From positions 186,001 through 250,000 of the forward strand of contig NZ_MUYJ01000001.1 of assembly GCF_002155695.1 (NCBI RefSeq): a stretch of 64,000 nucleotides of DNA. The letters run 5' to 3'. The translations under genes and the position numbers were made by a program. This stretch comes from Erythrobacter tepidarius. GTDB lineage: Bacteria; Pseudomonadota; Alphaproteobacteria; Sphingomonadales; Sphingomonadaceae. The first letter of the stretch is position 1, and each line of letters begins with the position of its first letter. Below the pieces are notes generated by a model. That model had not been told where the DNA came from. It ran no database searches and saw only the letters and a program-made list of their open reading frames with translations. Below, in pieces: positions 45,430-55,456 of the stretch.

Positions 45430-46632
45430 TTATTCCGCTGCCAGCCTATCGGGCGCGGGGGCGATGACATCGTCGATATGGGTCATCTTGAGCCGCCCCT
45501 GCTCGACCGCGAAGGCGAGCTTGCCCTCGACGAGGTCGAGCGCGTCCTTGCCGAACACCTCGTAGCGCCAGCCTGTGAGCACCGGCAGATCGCGCACCCC
45601 CGCGGCGAGCGCTTCCAGCTCCTCGGCGCGGGTCAGCAGCCGTGCGGCGACATCGATTTCGCGGGCGCGGATCTTGAGCAGCAGCTTCAGCAGATCGGCC
45701 ACCAGCGCACCTTCCTTGCCCAGCGGCGCCCCGCGTCCGGCCTTTTCGGGCATCTCCTCCTTGGGCAGGGGCTTGGCTTCGGCCAGCACCTTCATCAGCC
45801 GCTTGCCGATGTCGTTGTCCTTCCACGCCGCCGAAAGCCCGCGCACCTTGGCGAGTTCGGCCTGCGTCTTAGGCGGGTGGCTGGCGATGTCGGCCAGCGT
45901 CTCGTCGCGCATGATGCGCCCGCGCGGGATGTTCTTGTGCTGGGCCTCGCTCTCGCGCCAGGCGGCGAGCGCCTTCATCCGCCCGAGCACCTGCGGATTG
46001 CGCCCCGGCTGGCGGATGCGCTTCCACGCCGCGCCCGGATCGGTGAGATAGTTCGCCGGATCGGCGAGCTTTTCCATTTCGGCATCGAGCCAGATGCCGC
46101 GCCCGGTCTTGATCAGTTTCTTGAGGATGCGCGGGAAGATGGTGGCGAGGTGGGTGACATCCCCGATCGCATATTCGATCTGCCGCTCGGTCAGCGGGCG
46201 GCGGCTCCAGTCGGTGAAGCGCGCCCCCTTGTCGATGGTCAGGCCCAACCAGGTCTCGACGAGGTTGGCATAGCCGATCTGTTCCGACTGGCTTATCGCC
46301 ATCATCGCGATCTGGGTGTCGAAGATGGGATGCGGGGTCTTGCCCGTCATATTGACGATGATCTCGACATCCTGCCCGCCGGCGTGGAAGACCTTGAGCA
46401 CGTCCTCGTTGTTGGTCAGCAGATCGAGCAGCGGGGTGAGGTCGATTCCCTCGGCCATCGGATCGATCGCGGCGGCTTCCTCGGTATTGGCGATCTGCAC
46501 CAGGCACAATTCGGGCCAGTAGGTGTTCTCGCGCATGAACTCGGTATCGACCGTGACGAATTCGGATTTCGCGAGGCGGGCGCAAAGCTCACGGAGAGCC
46601 TCGGTGGTGGTGATCAGCGGATGGATTTTCAT
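45430..46632 (-). CDS. rnd: ribonuclease D
   Basis: The 400-residue 3'-5' exonuclease trims tRNA precursors. The DEDD residues are visible in VDTEFMREN, VFHAGGQDVEI and YAIGDVTHL; an HRDC domain follows (residues ~210-290) and a second helical domain ends the protein. The ATG at 46632 has AAGAAG before it. Upstream open frame without a start signal is ignored. It is divergent from aspS across 176 bp. Confidence 0.95.
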   Translation of the reverse strand: MKIHPLITTTEALRELCARLAKSEFVTVDTEFMRENTYWPELCLVQIANTEEAAAIDPMAEGIDLTPLLDLLTNNEDVLKVFHAGGQDVEIIVNMTGKTPHPIFDTQIAMMAISQSEQIGYANLVETWLGLTIDKGARFTDWSRRPLTERQIEYAIGDVTHLATIFPRILKKLIKTGRGIWLDAEMEKLADPANYLTDPGAAWKRIRQPGRNPQVLGRMKALAAWRESEAQHKNIPRGRIMRDETLADIASHPPKTQAELAKVRGLSAAWKDNDIGKRLMKVLAEAKPLPKEEMPEKAGRGAPLGKEGALVADLLKLLLKIRAREIDVAARLLTRAEELEALAAGVRDLPVLTGWRYEVFGKDALDLVEGKLAFAVEQGRLKMTHIDDVIAPAPDRLAAE

Positions 46633-46808
46633 GTCTTCTTTTCGCATTGTCAGGCGGAGTGCCGCCCTCGGGATGTGTCCCGGTCTGCTCTCGCACCGCT
46701 TGACAAAGCGCGAGGCTTCCCCTGTTAGCGCGCCGACAGCGGAGCCCGGCTCCGACCAACGCACCCGCGCGCCCTAGCGTCATAGCCGCGAACAGGACAA
46801 GAGTTTAG

Positions 46809-48599
46809 ATGCATCCCTATCGCACGCATACTTGCGCACAGCTTTCTTCCGCCGATGTCGGCGAAACCGTCCGCCTGTCCGGCTGGATCCACCGAAAGCG
46901 CGATCATGGCGGCGTCTTGTTCGTTGATCTGCGCGATCACTACGGCATCACCCAGATCGTTGCCGACAGCGACAGCCCGGCGCTGCCGGTGCTCGAGGGC
47001 CTGCGCGTTGAAAGCGTCGTCACCATCGAGGGCGAGGTCAAGGCGCGCGTGGCCGAGACGGTCAACCCCAACCTTGCCACCGGCAGCATCGAAGTCTTTG
47101 CCCGCGGCGTGACGGTGCAGAGCGCAGCCGAGGAGTTGCCGATGCCGGTCGCCGACGAACAGCCTTACCCCGAAGACATCCGGTTGAAGTACCGCTTCCT
47201 CGATCTGCGGCGCGAGACGCTCCATCGCAACATCATGACCCGCGTGGCGGTGATCGCCGATATGCGGGCGCGCATGACGGCCGCGGGCTTCAACGAGTTC
47301 TCGACTCCGATCCTCACCGCCTCGTCGCCCGAAGGTGCGCGCGACTTTCTCGTGCCGAGCCGCATCCACGCCGGCAAGTTTTACGCGCTGCCCCAGGCGC
47401 CGCAGCAATACAAGCAATTGCTGATGGTGGCGGGCTTCGACCGCTACTTCCAGATCGCCCCTTGCTTCCGCGACGAAGACCCGCGCGCCGACCGGCTGCC
47501 GGGCGAATTCTACCAGCTCGATCTCGAAATGAGCTTCGTCACCCAGGAAGAAGTGTGGGAGACGATGGAGCCGGTAATCCAGGGCACCTTCGCAGCCTTT
47601 GCGGGTGACAAGAAGGTAACGCCTGCGGGGCAGTTCCCGCGCATTCCCTATGACGAGGCGATGCTGAAATATGGCAGCGACAAGCCGGACTTGCGCAACC
47701 CGCTGGTGATTGCAGACGTGTCGCACCACTTCGCGCAGTCCGGCTTCGGCCTGTTCGAGAAGATCGTTGGCAGCGGCGGAGTGGTGCGCGCCATCCCCGC
47801 ACCCGCCACCCACGAGAAGAGCCGCAAGTTCTTCGACGACATGAACGAATGGGCGCGGCGGGAAGGCTATGCGGGCCTTGGCTATGTCACCCGCAAGGGC
47901 GGCGAGTTCGGCGGCCCGATCGCCAAGAACCACGGCCCCGAGCGCATGGCCGCGCTTTATGCCGAGCTAGGGCTGGGCGAGAATGACGGGCTGTTCTTCG
48001 CCGCGGGCAAAAAGGCCGATGCCGCCAAGCTCGCGGGCGCGGCGCGCATCCGCGTGGGCGAGGAGCTGGGCCTGATCGACGAAAACGCCTTCGCGCTGTG
48101 CTGGATCGTCGATTTTCCGTTCTACGAGTGGAACGAGGACGAGAAGAAAGTCGATTTCAGCCACAACCCCTTCTCGATGCCGCAGGGCGGGATCGCGGCG
48201 CTGGAGGGGCAGGATCCGCTCACCATCAAGGCCTATCAGTACGATCTGGTCTGCAACGGCTATGAAATCGCGAGTGGTTCGATCCGCAACCACAAGCCCG
48301 AAATCATGGTCAAGGCATTCGAGATCGTGGGTCTTTCCCAAGCAGATGTCGAGCAACGCTTCGGCGGGATGTACCGCGCCTTCCATTACGGCGCGCCGCC
48401 GCACGGGGGCATGGCCGCGGGCGTGGACCGCATCGTGATGCTGCTGTGCGGGGCGAAGAACCTGCGCGAGATCACGCTGTTCCCGATGAACCAGCGCGCC
48501 GAGGATCTGCTGATGGGGGCGCCGTCGCCTGCCGAGCCGCGTCAGCTGCGCGAGCTTGGCCTGCGGGTGGTCGAGCCGCCGGCCAAGCCCGCGGGCTAG
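46809..48599 (+). CDS. aspS: aspartyl-tRNA synthetase (possibly Asp/Asn non-discriminating)
   Basis: The 596-residue class II synthetase has an N-terminal OB anticodon-binding domain, the class II motifs ([19 protein letters not shown] is motif 2, [13 protein letters not shown] motif 3) and the bacterial GAD insert (residues ~290-410). The length matches bacterial AspRS. It may charge both tRNA-Asp and tRNA-Asn, as is common in alphaproteobacteria, but sequence alone does not decide this. Its stop overlaps the convergent deacetylase gene by 4 bp. Confidence 0.97.
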   Translation: MHPYRTHTCAQLSSADVGETVRLSGWIHRKRDHGGVLFVDLRDHYGITQIVADSDSPALPVLEGLRVESVVTIEGEVKARVAETVNPNLATGSIEVFARGVTVQSAAEELPMPVADEQPYPEDIRLKYRFLDLRRETLHRNIMTRVAVIADMRARMTAAGFNEFSTPILTASSPEGARDFLVPSRIHAGKFYALPQAPQQYKQLLMVAGFDRYFQIAPCFRDEDPRADRLPGEFYQLDLEMSFVTQEEVWETMEPVIQGTFAAFAGDKKVTPAGQFPRIPYDEAMLKYGSDKPDLRNPLVIADVSHHFAQSGFGLFEKIVGSGGVVRAIPAPATHEKSRKFFDDMNEWARREGYAGLGYVTRKGGEFGGPIAKNHGPERMAALYAELGLGENDGLFFAAGKKADAAKLAGAARIRVGEELGLIDENAFALCWIVDFPFYEWNEDEKKVDFSHNPFSMPQGGIAALEGQDPLTIKAYQYDLVCNGYEIASGSIRNHKPEIMVKAFEIVGLSQADVEQRFGGMYRAFHYGAPPHGGMAAGVDRIVMLLCGAKNLREITLFPMNQRAEDLLMGAPSPAEPRQLRELGLRVVEPPAKPAG

Positions 48600-49615
48600 G
48601 CGCTTTCCAGCCCGGCGAGAAAGGCGGCGACATTGTCGCCCAGCGCCGGCACGTCGTAGCCGCCTTCCAGCACCGTCAGGGTCGGCAGGCCGAGCCTGGC
48701 GATGGCTGCGCCCATGCGCGCCATGTCGTCTCTGGTAAGGGCGAAATGCGCAATCGGATCCCCGGCAAGGGTGTCCGCGCCGTAGCTGACGATGAGCATC
48801 CTCGCGCCGAAAGCGGCAATCGCCTCCAGCGCCTTGGCGAGCGCGCCTGCATAGGCCCGCCACACGGTGCCGCGCGGCAGCGGCAGGTTGAGGTTCGCCC
48901 CTTCGCCCGCACCTGCCCCGCGCTCTTGCGCGTGACCCCAGAAGAACGGGAAGTCGGTGCGCGGATCGGCGTGGATCGAGACAAACAAGACGCTCCCGTC
49001 GGCGTAGAAGATGTCCTGCGTGCCGTTGCCGTGGTGATAGTCGACATCGAGCACCGCCACCGGCCCCATGCCAGCCGCGATCGCCGCGCGCGCGGCGATC
49101 GCGGCGTTGTTCAGGTAGCAATAGCCGCCGAAATAGTCCGCGCCGGCATGGTGCCCCGGCGGGCGGCACAGTGCGAAGGCCTGGCGTGCCTCGCCTGCCG
49201 CGATGGCTGCAATCCCGCCGAGAGCGGCCTGCGCCCCCCAATAGGCCGCCTCCCACGTGCCTGCGGCAATTGGCGTGACCGCATCGAAGCCGAACTGTCC
49301 GAGCTTCGCATCGATCCTTGCCAGCGCCAGCCGGCGCCGGGCGCGGACCGGGAAGGCATAGCCGATGGCGTCACCATCGCGCCCTGCCACTCGCCATTCG
49401 CCAAACGCCGATTGCAGAAAGGCCAGATAGTCCGCCTCATGCACGGCAAGGATCGGGGCAAGGCCGTGATCGGCCGGCGCGCGCACCGGGCTGCTGACCT
49501 GGGCCAGCACGCTATCGAACCGCTGCGGAGTTTCGGCGTGATTCTCCGCCTTGCCGTTGACGATCTCGTGGCTGGGCGCGTGAACTTTCTGGACGGGCGA
49601 GCCGAAGATCAGCAT
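48596..49615 (-). CDS. histone deacetylase / acetylpolyamine amidohydrolase family enzyme
   Basis: The 339-residue zinc hydrolase has the arginase/deacetylase fold. [20 protein letters not shown] carries the His-His active-site pair and [15 protein letters not shown] the Asp-x-His zinc ligands; the third Asp is in the [11 protein letters not shown] region. N-terminal [13 protein letters not shown] resembles acetylpolyamine amidohydrolases. Substrates in bacteria are acetylpolyamines or other small amides. Start ATG 49615 (or 49630). Confidence 0.88.
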   Translation of the reverse strand: MLIFGSPVQKVHAPSHEIVNGKAENHAETPQRFDSVLAQVSSPVRAPADHGLAPILAVHEADYLAFLQSAFGEWRVAGRDGDAIGYAFPVRARRRLALARIDAKLGQFGFDAVTPIAAGTWEAAYWGAQAALGGIAAIAAGEARQAFALCRPPGHHAGADYFGGYCYLNNAAIAARAAIAAGMGPVAVLDVDYHHGNGTQDIFYADGSVLFVSIHADPRTDFPFFWGHAQERGAGAGEGANLNLPLPRGTVWRAYAGALAKALEAIAAFGARMLIVSYGADTLAGDPIAHFALTRDDMARMGAAIARLGLPTLTVLEGGYDVPALGDNVAAFLAGLESA

Positions 49616-49779
49616 GACCTGCCAAGCCATCGCACGGCGACGCGGCCGCTGGCAAGCTTGGGCTCGACCCGCGCTCCGGCGCGGTCGTGCACGGGTCGTC
49701 ATGCCCACTTGCGCATCCCCTCGCCCTTCATTAGGGCGGGCACGAGTTTACCCCAACCCCAGTTTCAAGAGGGAATATC

Positions 49780-50016
49780 ATGAGCGATACTGCCGAACGG
49801 GTGGCAAAGATTGTCGTCGAGCACCTCGGCGTCGAGGCTGACAAGGTCACCCAGGATGCCAGCTTCATCGACGATCTCGGTGCGGACAGCCTCGACATCG
49901 TCGAGCTGGTGATGGCCTTCGAAGAGGAATTCGGCGTCGAAATTCCCGATGATGCGGCGGAAAAGATCACGACTGTCGGCGACGCCACCAAGTACATCGA
50001 AGAGCACAAGGGCTAA
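49780..50016 (+). CDS. acpP: acyl carrier protein
   Basis: The 78-residue acidic protein is the fatty-acid-synthesis ACP. The phosphopantetheine site is Ser37 in [13 protein letters not shown]. Size and charge are standard. A terminator-like hairpin lies between it and fabF, which fits the need for much more ACP than FabF. Confidence 0.98.
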   Translation: MSDTAERVAKIVVEHLGVEADKVTQDASFIDDLGADSLDIVELVMAFEEEFGVEIPDDAAEKITTVGDATKYIEEHKG

Positions 50017-50126
50017 GACCCGCAAGGACGCCCCGGTGTCCGCGCCTGCGTCCTGCCTGTCCGTCGGGGACAAGGCGGGACATTTGTCCGGCAAGCCGTT
50101 TGCCGATGCGCGGATCAGGGCCTAGA

Positions 50127-50164
50127 CAGGCTCAGCCCTACCCGGGTTGGGCCTGTTGCTTTTT
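50127..50164 (+). terminator. terminator between acpP and fabF
   Basis: CAGGCTCAGCCC pairs with GGGTTGGGCCTG over 12 bp (two G-U pairs) with loop TACCC, followed by TTGCTTTTT. Some readthrough into fabF, which starts 30 bp later, is likely. Confidence 0.75.
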
Positions 50165-50194
50165 CGGAGCCAAGCTCCCTTTCGGAGAACGCGA

Positions 50195-51454
50195 ATGCGC
50201 CGTGTGGTTGTTACCGGCCTCGGTCTTGTCACCCCGCTCGGGGGCGATGTCGAAACCTCTTGGGCAAATCTGATTGCTGGCGAAAGCGGGGCGGGACAGA
50301 TCACCCGTTTCGATGCCTCGAACCAGAAGTGCACCATTGCCTGCGAGGTCAAGCCCAAGGATCACCCCTGGGGTTTCGATCCCGACAAGCGGGTGGATCA
50401 CAAGATCCAGCGCCAGGTCGATCCCTTCATCGTCTATGGTATCGATGCCGCCGGACAGGCGCTCGAAGATGCGGGCCTGACCAACATGACCGAGGCCGAG
50501 AAGGAGCGCACCGGCTGCTCGATCGGTTCGGGCATCGGCGGCTTGCCGGGGATCGAGTTCGAAAGCGTCAATCTCCACGAACGTGGCCCGGGCCGGGTTT
50601 CGCCGCACTTCGTGCACGGCCGCCTGATCAACCTCATCACTGGGCAGGTGCAGATCAAGTATGGCTTCATGGGTCCGAACCATGCGGTGGTGACGGCGTG
50701 CTCGACCGGCGCGCATTCGATCGGCGACGCTGCGCGGATGATCGCGATGGACGATGCCGACGTGATGCTCGCAGGCGGGGCGGAAAGCACCATCAACCCG
50801 CTCGGCATTGCCGGCTTTGCCCAAGCGCGCGCGCTCAACATGAGCATGAACGACCGCCCGACCGAAGCCAGCCGGCCTTACGACCGCAACCGTGACGGTT
50901 TCGTCATGGGCGAGGGCGCGGGCGTGGTGGTGCTGGAAGAATACGAGCGCGCCAAGGCACGCGGCGCCAGGATCTACGCCGAAGTCACCGGCTATGGTCT
51001 TTCGGGCGATGCCTATCACGTCACCGCCCCGCACCCCGAGGGGCGCGGCGCGGAGCTGGCGATGCGCATGGCGCTGAAGAAGGCCGGTCTCGGGCCGGGC
51101 GATATTGATTACATCAACGCCCACGGCACCTCGACCATGGCCGACACCATCGAACTCGCGGCGATCAAGCGGGTGCTGGGCGATGATCTCGGCGGTGCGT
51201 CCATGTCTTCGACCAAGAGCGCGATCGGCCACCTGCTCGGTGGTGCGGGCGCGGTGGAAGCGATCTTCTGCATCCTTGCGATGCGCGACCAGATCGTGCC
51301 TCCCACGCTCAACCTCCACGATCCCGACGATGGCACCGAGGGCATCGATCTGGTGCCCTTGAAGGCGCGCAAGCGCGAGGTGCGCGCGGTGCTCAACAAC
51401 TCTTTCGGTTTCGGTGGCACCAACGCCTCGCTGGTCATGCAGAAGGTCGACTGA
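50195..51454 (+). CDS. fabF: beta-ketoacyl-ACP synthase II
   Basis: The 419-residue elongating condensing enzyme extends acyl-ACP with malonyl-ACP. Its Cys-His-His triad is in VTACSTGAHSIG, NAHGTSTM and KSAIGHLLGGAG; RRVVVTGLGLVTPLG is the N-terminus. The start at 50195 follows GGAGAACG. It lies directly behind acpP, as in most bacteria, and its stop is 4 bp before mltG. Confidence 0.97.
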   Translation: MRRVVVTGLGLVTPLGGDVETSWANLIAGESGAGQITRFDASNQKCTIACEVKPKDHPWGFDPDKRVDHKIQRQVDPFIVYGIDAAGQALEDAGLTNMTEAEKERTGCSIGSGIGGLPGIEFESVNLHERGPGRVSPHFVHGRLINLITGQVQIKYGFMGPNHAVVTACSTGAHSIGDAARMIAMDDADVMLAGGAESTINPLGIAGFAQARALNMSMNDRPTEASRPYDRNRDGFVMGEGAGVVVLEEYERAKARGARIYAEVTGYGLSGDAYHVTAPHPEGRGAELAMRMALKKAGLGPGDIDYINAHGTSTMADTIELAAIKRVLGDDLGGASMSSTKSAIGHLLGGAGAVEAIFCILAMRDQIVPPTLNLHDPDDGTEGIDLVPLKARKREVRAVLNNSFGFGGTNASLVMQKVD

Positions 51455-51458
51455 TCCG

Positions 51459-52424
51459 GTGAGCCGCGCGCGTCTGGCCGCCCTCGGGTTTGTTGCGCTG
51501 GCGCTTGCCGGGCTGGCCTTCGCCCGGATCCTGCTGGGCGCGGCAACCATTGAAAAGGATACCACTTTCACCATTCCGGCCGGGGCATCGGTAGCGCGGG
51601 TGGCTGACAAGCTTGAGGCCGAGGGACTGATTACCTCGGCCTCCGGCTTCCTGCTGCAGGCGCGCATCTTCGGTTCCGATGCGCCGATCCAGGCGGGCGA
51701 GTTCCTGCTTACCCCCGAGATGAGCCAGGGCGATATTCTCGAAGCCTTCCAGTCGGGTGATGTGATCCGCCGCTTCATCACCATCCCCGAAGGCATGCCC
51801 TCGATCCTGGTGTGGGAACGCCTGATGGCCGAGGAGCTGCTCACCGGCCCGGTCGATGTGCCGCCCGAAGGCTCGATCCTGCCCGATACCTACGCTTTCG
51901 AGCGCGGACAGAGCCGCAAGAGCCTCGTCGAGCAGATGCAGGCGGCGATGGACAAGGCCCTGGCCGAGGAGTGGGTGAGGCGCGGTCCGGGAATCGCGGT
52001 CGATACCATGCGCGATGCGCTGATTCTCGCCTCGATCGTCGAGAAGGAGACCGGCAAGCCAGAGGAGCGCGCGATGGTTGCAGGGCTTTATTCCAACCGC
52101 TTGCGCGCTGGCATGAAGTTGCAGGCAGACCCCACCATCATCTACCCGATCACCAAGGGCAAGCCGCTCGGTCGCCGGATCCGCCAGTCGGAGATTGCCG
52201 CGGTCAATGGCTACAATACCTATACACGCGTCGGTTTGCCCGAAGGCCCGATCACCAATCCTGGCCGCGACAGCATCGCCGCGGTGCTCCATCCGGCGCG
52301 CACCAATGCGCTGTTCATGGTCGCCGACGGCACCGGCGGCCACTGGTTCGCCGACACGCTGGAACAGCACAACGCCAACGTCGCCAGGTGGTATGCGATT
52401 CGCCGCGAACGGGGCGAAATGTAG
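51459..52424 (+). CDS. mltG: endolytic murein transglycosylase MltG
   Basis: The 321-residue protein has an N-terminal membrane anchor (residues ~5-25), a LysM-like segment and the YceG catalytic domain with ILASIVEKETGK followed by ERAMVAGLYSNRL. MltG cleaves nascent glycan strands and is thought to end peptidoglycan chain growth. The start is GTG 51459, 4 bp after fabF. Confidence 0.95.
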   Translation: MSRARLAALGFVALALAGLAFARILLGAATIEKDTTFTIPAGASVARVADKLEAEGLITSASGFLLQARIFGSDAPIQAGEFLLTPEMSQGDILEAFQSGDVIRRFITIPEGMPSILVWERLMAEELLTGPVDVPPEGSILPDTYAFERGQSRKSLVEQMQAAMDKALAEEWVRRGPGIAVDTMRDALILASIVEKETGKPEERAMVAGLYSNRLRAGMKLQADPTIIYPITKGKPLGRRIRQSEIAAVNGYNTYTRVGLPEGPITNPGRDSIAAVLHPARTNALFMVADGTGGHWFADTLEQHNANVARWYAIRRERGEM

Positions 52425-52446
52425 GCCTGTCAGGCTGCGGCGGGCG

Positions 52447-52977
52447 ATGGCTGATCCCTTCATCCTCACCGCCGCCCTGCCGCCCGATCTGGCGGGCTTT
52501 GCCGAAGGGCTGCGCCGCGCGCATTATCCGCCGGAACGCAACCATCTCCACGCCCATGTCACGCTGTTTCACGCCTTCGCGCCTGCGCTGCGGGCGGAGC
52601 TGACGGACTTCATCCCGCGCATCGCCGCCCAATTCGCCGCGCCGCATGGCGCGGTCAACGGGGTGATGGATCTGGGCAAGGGCACCGCGATCGCACTCGA
52701 GGCGCCGCAATTGCTGACTTTGCGCGCGCTGATCGCCGAGCACTTCCATGGCAGTCTGACCGCGCAGGACCTTCACGAGCCGCGTCCGCATATCACGATC
52801 CAGAACAAGGTGAGCAAAGCGGAGGCGCGGGCGCTGCAAGCGGCCCTCACGCCGATGCTCGCCCCGTGGATCGCCAAGGGGCGCTTCGCCTTCCCGGCGC
52901 TCGAACTGTGGCGTTATCGCGGCGGGCCGTGGGAACGCGTCAAGGCCTGCGCCTTCCGCGGGCGCGAGAGGCTCTGA
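52447..52977 (+). CDS. 2'-5' RNA ligase superfamily (2H phosphoesterase)
   Basis: The 176-residue protein has the two H-x-T/S motifs of the 2H superfamily: HAHVTLFH (residues ~38-45) and PHITIQNK (~114-121). Relatives open 2',3'-cyclic phosphates or join RNA ends with a 2'-5' bond. It starts 22 bp after mltG. The cellular substrate is unknown. Confidence 0.82.
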   Translation: MADPFILTAALPPDLAGFAEGLRRAHYPPERNHLHAHVTLFHAFAPALRAELTDFIPRIAAQFAAPHGAVNGVMDLGKGTAIALEAPQLLTLRALIAEHFHGSLTAQDLHEPRPHITIQNKVSKAEARALQAALTPMLAPWIAKGRFAFPALELWRYRGGPWERVKACAFRGRERL

Positions 52978-53092
52978 CTTGCGCGACACAACGAAGGCTT
53001 GACCCCGCGCTGCGCCCGCCCTAAGTGCGCGCCTCGCGCAGGGGACACCCGGCGCCGAATCCGGCCCGCAAAGCTGCGCCGGATGTCCATGG

Positions 53093-53169
53093 GGCGGAGT
53101 AGCTCAGCCGGTTAGAGCAGCGGAATCATAATCCGCGTGTCGGGGGTTCGAGTCCCTCCTCCGCTACCA
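53093..53169 (+). tRNA. tRNA-Met (CAT), elongator type
   Basis: The acceptor GGCGGAG pairs with CTCCGCT (the first pair is G-U), followed by A and an encoded CCA. The anticodon loop ATCATAA gives CAT at 53127-53129. The D arm GTTAGAGC and the absence of the initiator's C1-A72 mismatch favour elongator Met; a lysidine-modified tRNA-Ile2 cannot be excluded by eye. Confidence 0.9.
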
Positions 53170-53605
53170 ACGGGATAAGCCTGCTATCGGCCGATGCTCT
53201 GTTCGGGGATTCCCGGTTCCGTAAGGAACGGCTCCGAACAGCTCTTGAAGCGCCCCGGTTTTTCCCGAAGGCCATTTCACGCAAGTTATGTAGCCATGGC
53301 GCGTCGTCCAGGATGGACGAGGACTATCAGCGCCTCGATCAGATCATCATTGCAAATCAGGCCTTGCTGCTGGTGTCGTGCAGCAACCAGCCGGTGATGT
53401 CATCGCCGCTATAGACCGTCTCGAAATCGTAGGTGGGCGCGGCCAGCTTCGCTTCGCAGGTTTGCCGCCTGGCGGGGGCCAGCGCGGCCTCGGCATCGAT
53501 CGCCTGAAGCCCAGCGAGGATGCAGAGCCCTTCCGCAACCGACCGGCCGCGGCTTCGCGGGCGGGGGCAAGGAGGCGGAGGCGTTCAGGGCGGCACTCGT
53601 GAAAC
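53170..53605. other. gap between tRNA-Met and sulfide operon
   Basis: No intact gene is visible in this gap. It contains the fragment listed separately at 53357-53539, and short inverted repeats around 53210-53240 (CCGTAAGGAACGG) that could end the tRNA transcript. Confidence 0.5.
53357..53539 (-). pseudogene. gene remnant, C-terminal ~60 residues only
   Basis: On the minus strand the frame beginning VAEGLCILAGLQAID and ending in a TGA at 53359-53357 reads like a real C-terminus: it has natural composition, an acidic/aromatic stretch (YDFETVYSGDDITGWLL) and ends DTSSKA. No ATG, GTG or TTG start exists between the preceding in-frame stop and the fragment. I read it as the tail of a gene cut off on its 5' side, next to the sulfide operon promoter. 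The family is not recognised. Confidence 0.4.
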
Positions 53606-53643
53606 TTGACACCGTGGCCAAATAACATATACACAGTTTATGT
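53606..53643 (+). promoter_or_regulatory. promoter and operator of sulfide oxidation operon
   Basis: TTGACA (53606-53611) and TATACA (53628-53633) are separated by 16 bp. The inverted repeat ACATA-N9-TATGT (53625-53643) covers the -10, the classic place for a repressor. ArsR-type persulfide sensors (BigR, SqrR) control such operons in other bacteria; no such regulator is encoded nearby. Confidence 0.7.
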
Positions 53644-53662
53644 AAATACATGGAGAAATGAA

Positions 53663-54595
53663 ATGAGTGCTCACGACTCGGTACTTGCCGCCGCCACCGC
53701 CCAGGTCGCGCAGGCGCGCGCCGATGCCGCGCTCCGCCCCGAAGTTGCGGGCTTCTTCGACCCTGCGACTTTTACCGTCACCTATGTCGTGCATGATCCG
53801 GCGACGCGCGAGGCGGCGATCGTGGATTCGGTGCTCGACTTCGATCCCAATGCGGCTCGCACTTCGACGGCCTCGGCGGATGCGGTTATCGATTACGTCA
53901 CGTCGCATAATCTGAAAGTGACGTGGCTGCTCGAAACCCATGCCCATGCTGATCACTTGTCGGCCGCGCCCTATCTTCAGGAAAAGCTTGGCGGGAAGAT
54001 CGCGATCGGCGAGCACATCGTCACGGTGCAGCAGGTGTTCGGCAAGCTGTTCAACGCCGGCACCGAATTTGCGCGCGACGGGTCGCAGTTCGACGCCCTG
54101 TTCAAGGATGGTGACACCTTTACCATCGGCAACCTGCCGGTGACGGTGATGCACGTGCCCGGCCACACCCCGGCTTGCATTGCCTATGTCGTGGGCGAGG
54201 CGGTGTTTACCGGCGATACGATGTTCATGCCCGATTATGGCACCGCGCGCGCCGACTTCCCCGGCGGTGATGCGCGCACGCTGTTCCGCTCGCTGCGCCG
54301 TATCCTCTCGCTACCGGGCGAGACCCGGCTGTTCATGTGTCACGACTATCTGCCCAAGGGCCGCAGCGAATATGTGTGGGAGACCACCGTCGCCGCCGAG
54401 CGCGCCGGCAATATCCATGCCCATGACGGCGTGACCGAGGACGAATTCGTCGCCATGCGCGAGGCGCGCGATGCGACGCTCGACATGCCGCGCCTCATCC
54501 TGCCGAGCGTGCAGGTCAATATGCGCGCCGGGCACCTTCCGCCGGCCGACGATAACGGCATCGTCTATCTCAAGCTGCCGGTGAATGCGGTATGA
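53663..54595 (+). CDS. persulfide (sulfur) dioxygenase, metallo-beta-lactamase fold
   Basis: The 310-residue protein is an ETHE1/Blh-type non-heme iron dioxygenase that oxidises glutathione persulfide to sulfite. The metal-binding motif is THAHADH (residues 92-98), with the further histidine/aspartate ligands in HVPGHTPAC and FTGDTMF. GGAGAAATGAA precedes the ATG. It is the first gene of a six-gene operon with YeeE/YedE halves, a DUF442 protein and SQR, an arrangement typical of sulfide detoxification. Confidence 0.92.
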   Translation: MSAHDSVLAAATAQVAQARADAALRPEVAGFFDPATFTVTYVVHDPATREAAIVDSVLDFDPNAARTSTASADAVIDYVTSHNLKVTWLLETHAHADHLSAAPYLQEKLGGKIAIGEHIVTVQQVFGKLFNAGTEFARDGSQFDALFKDGDTFTIGNLPVTVMHVPGHTPACIAYVVGEAVFTGDTMFMPDYGTARADFPGGDARTLFRSLRRILSLPGETRLFMCHDYLPKGRSEYVWETTVAAERAGNIHAHDGVTEDEFVAMREARDATLDMPRLILPSVQVNMRAGHLPPADDNGIVYLKLPVNAV

Positions 54596-55041
54596 GCTTG
54601 CCCGGCTTTCCCGATGCGGCCCCGCTGCCGGGCCTGATCGGCGGACTGCTGATCGGCCTTGCGGCGGCGCTGATGCTGCTGGGGGCGGGGCGGATCGCCG
54701 GGGTGTCCGGCATTGCCGCGCGCGCCTTCGGCATCGCCTCAAGCTCGCTTGCGCGGATGGGGGCTTGGGCCTTCATCATCGGTCTGCCGCTCGGTGCGTT
54801 GATCGTGACCCAATTGACGGGCGCGACGGCCCCCACTTTTGCCGGCCCCGTCCCGTTGGTGGTGGCAGGGCTGATCGTCGGGATCGGCACGCGGCTCGGA
54901 TCGGGCTGCACCAGCGGGCACGGGGTGTGCGGCATGAGCCGCTTTTCGCAACGCTCGTTGGTCGCCACTGCCACCTTCATGGCGACCGGCTTTGTCACCG
55001 TCGCGGTGATGAACGCGCTCGGACTGGCGGTGCTGCCATGA
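54592..55041 (+). CDS. YeeE/YedE family protein, first half
   Basis: The 149-residue protein has four hydrophobic helices and the family motif GSGCTSGHGVCGMSR with two cysteines. In bacterial YeeE (thiosulfate uptake), such cysteines relay the sulfur compound through the membrane. Here the transporter is split into two genes, this half and the one overlapping it by 4 bp. It overlaps the dioxygenase stop by 4 bp too. Confidence 0.9.
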   Translation: MSLPGFPDAAPLPGLIGGLLIGLAAALMLLGAGRIAGVSGIAARAFGIASSSLARMGAWAFIIGLPLGALIVTQLTGATAPTFAGPVPLVVAGLIVGIGTRLGSGCTSGHGVCGMSRFSQRSLVATATFMATGFVTVAVMNALGLAVLP

Positions 55042-55454
55042 TCCGCGACATTCTGGTGTCGCTTGTCTCGGGCACGGTCTTCGGCGCCGGGCTGGCGCTT
55101 GGCGGAATGACCGATCCGGCGCGGGTGCGGGGCTTTCTCGACCTGTTCGGCGCGTGGGACCCGACGCTTGCCTTCGTGATGGGCGGGGCGGTGCTGGTGA
55201 TGGCGCTCGCCTGGCTGATTCAGAAACGGATGCAGCGTCCGTTGTTTGCCGAGGGCTTCTCGCTCCCCGACCGCCGCGACATCACCCCCCGACTGGTTGG
55301 CGGCTCGGCACTGTTCGGCATTGGTTGGGGTATTGCCGGCTTGTGCCCCGGCCCCGGCTTCGCCTCTTTCGCGATCGAACCGGCGTCGGCGGCGATCTTC
55401 GTGGCCGCCATGCTTGGCGGAATGCTGCTGGTGCGGCTGGTGGAAGGGAATTGA
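55038..55454 (+). CDS. YeeE/YedE family protein, second half (DUF6691)
   Basis: The 138-residue protein has four hydrophobic helices with GAGLALGGMTDPARVRGFLD and GWGIAGLCPGPGFAS, the second-half signature of split YeeE/YedE proteins. It probably pairs with the preceding product to move a reduced sulfur species across the inner membrane. The direction of transport is not shown by sequence. Confidence 0.9.
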   Translation: MIRDILVSLVSGTVFGAGLALGGMTDPARVRGFLDLFGAWDPTLAFVMGGAVLVMALAWLIQKRMQRPLFAEGFSLPDRRDITPRLVGGSALFGIGWGIAGLCPGPGFASFAIEPASAAIFVAAMLGGMLLVRLVEGN

Positions 55455-55456
55455 CA

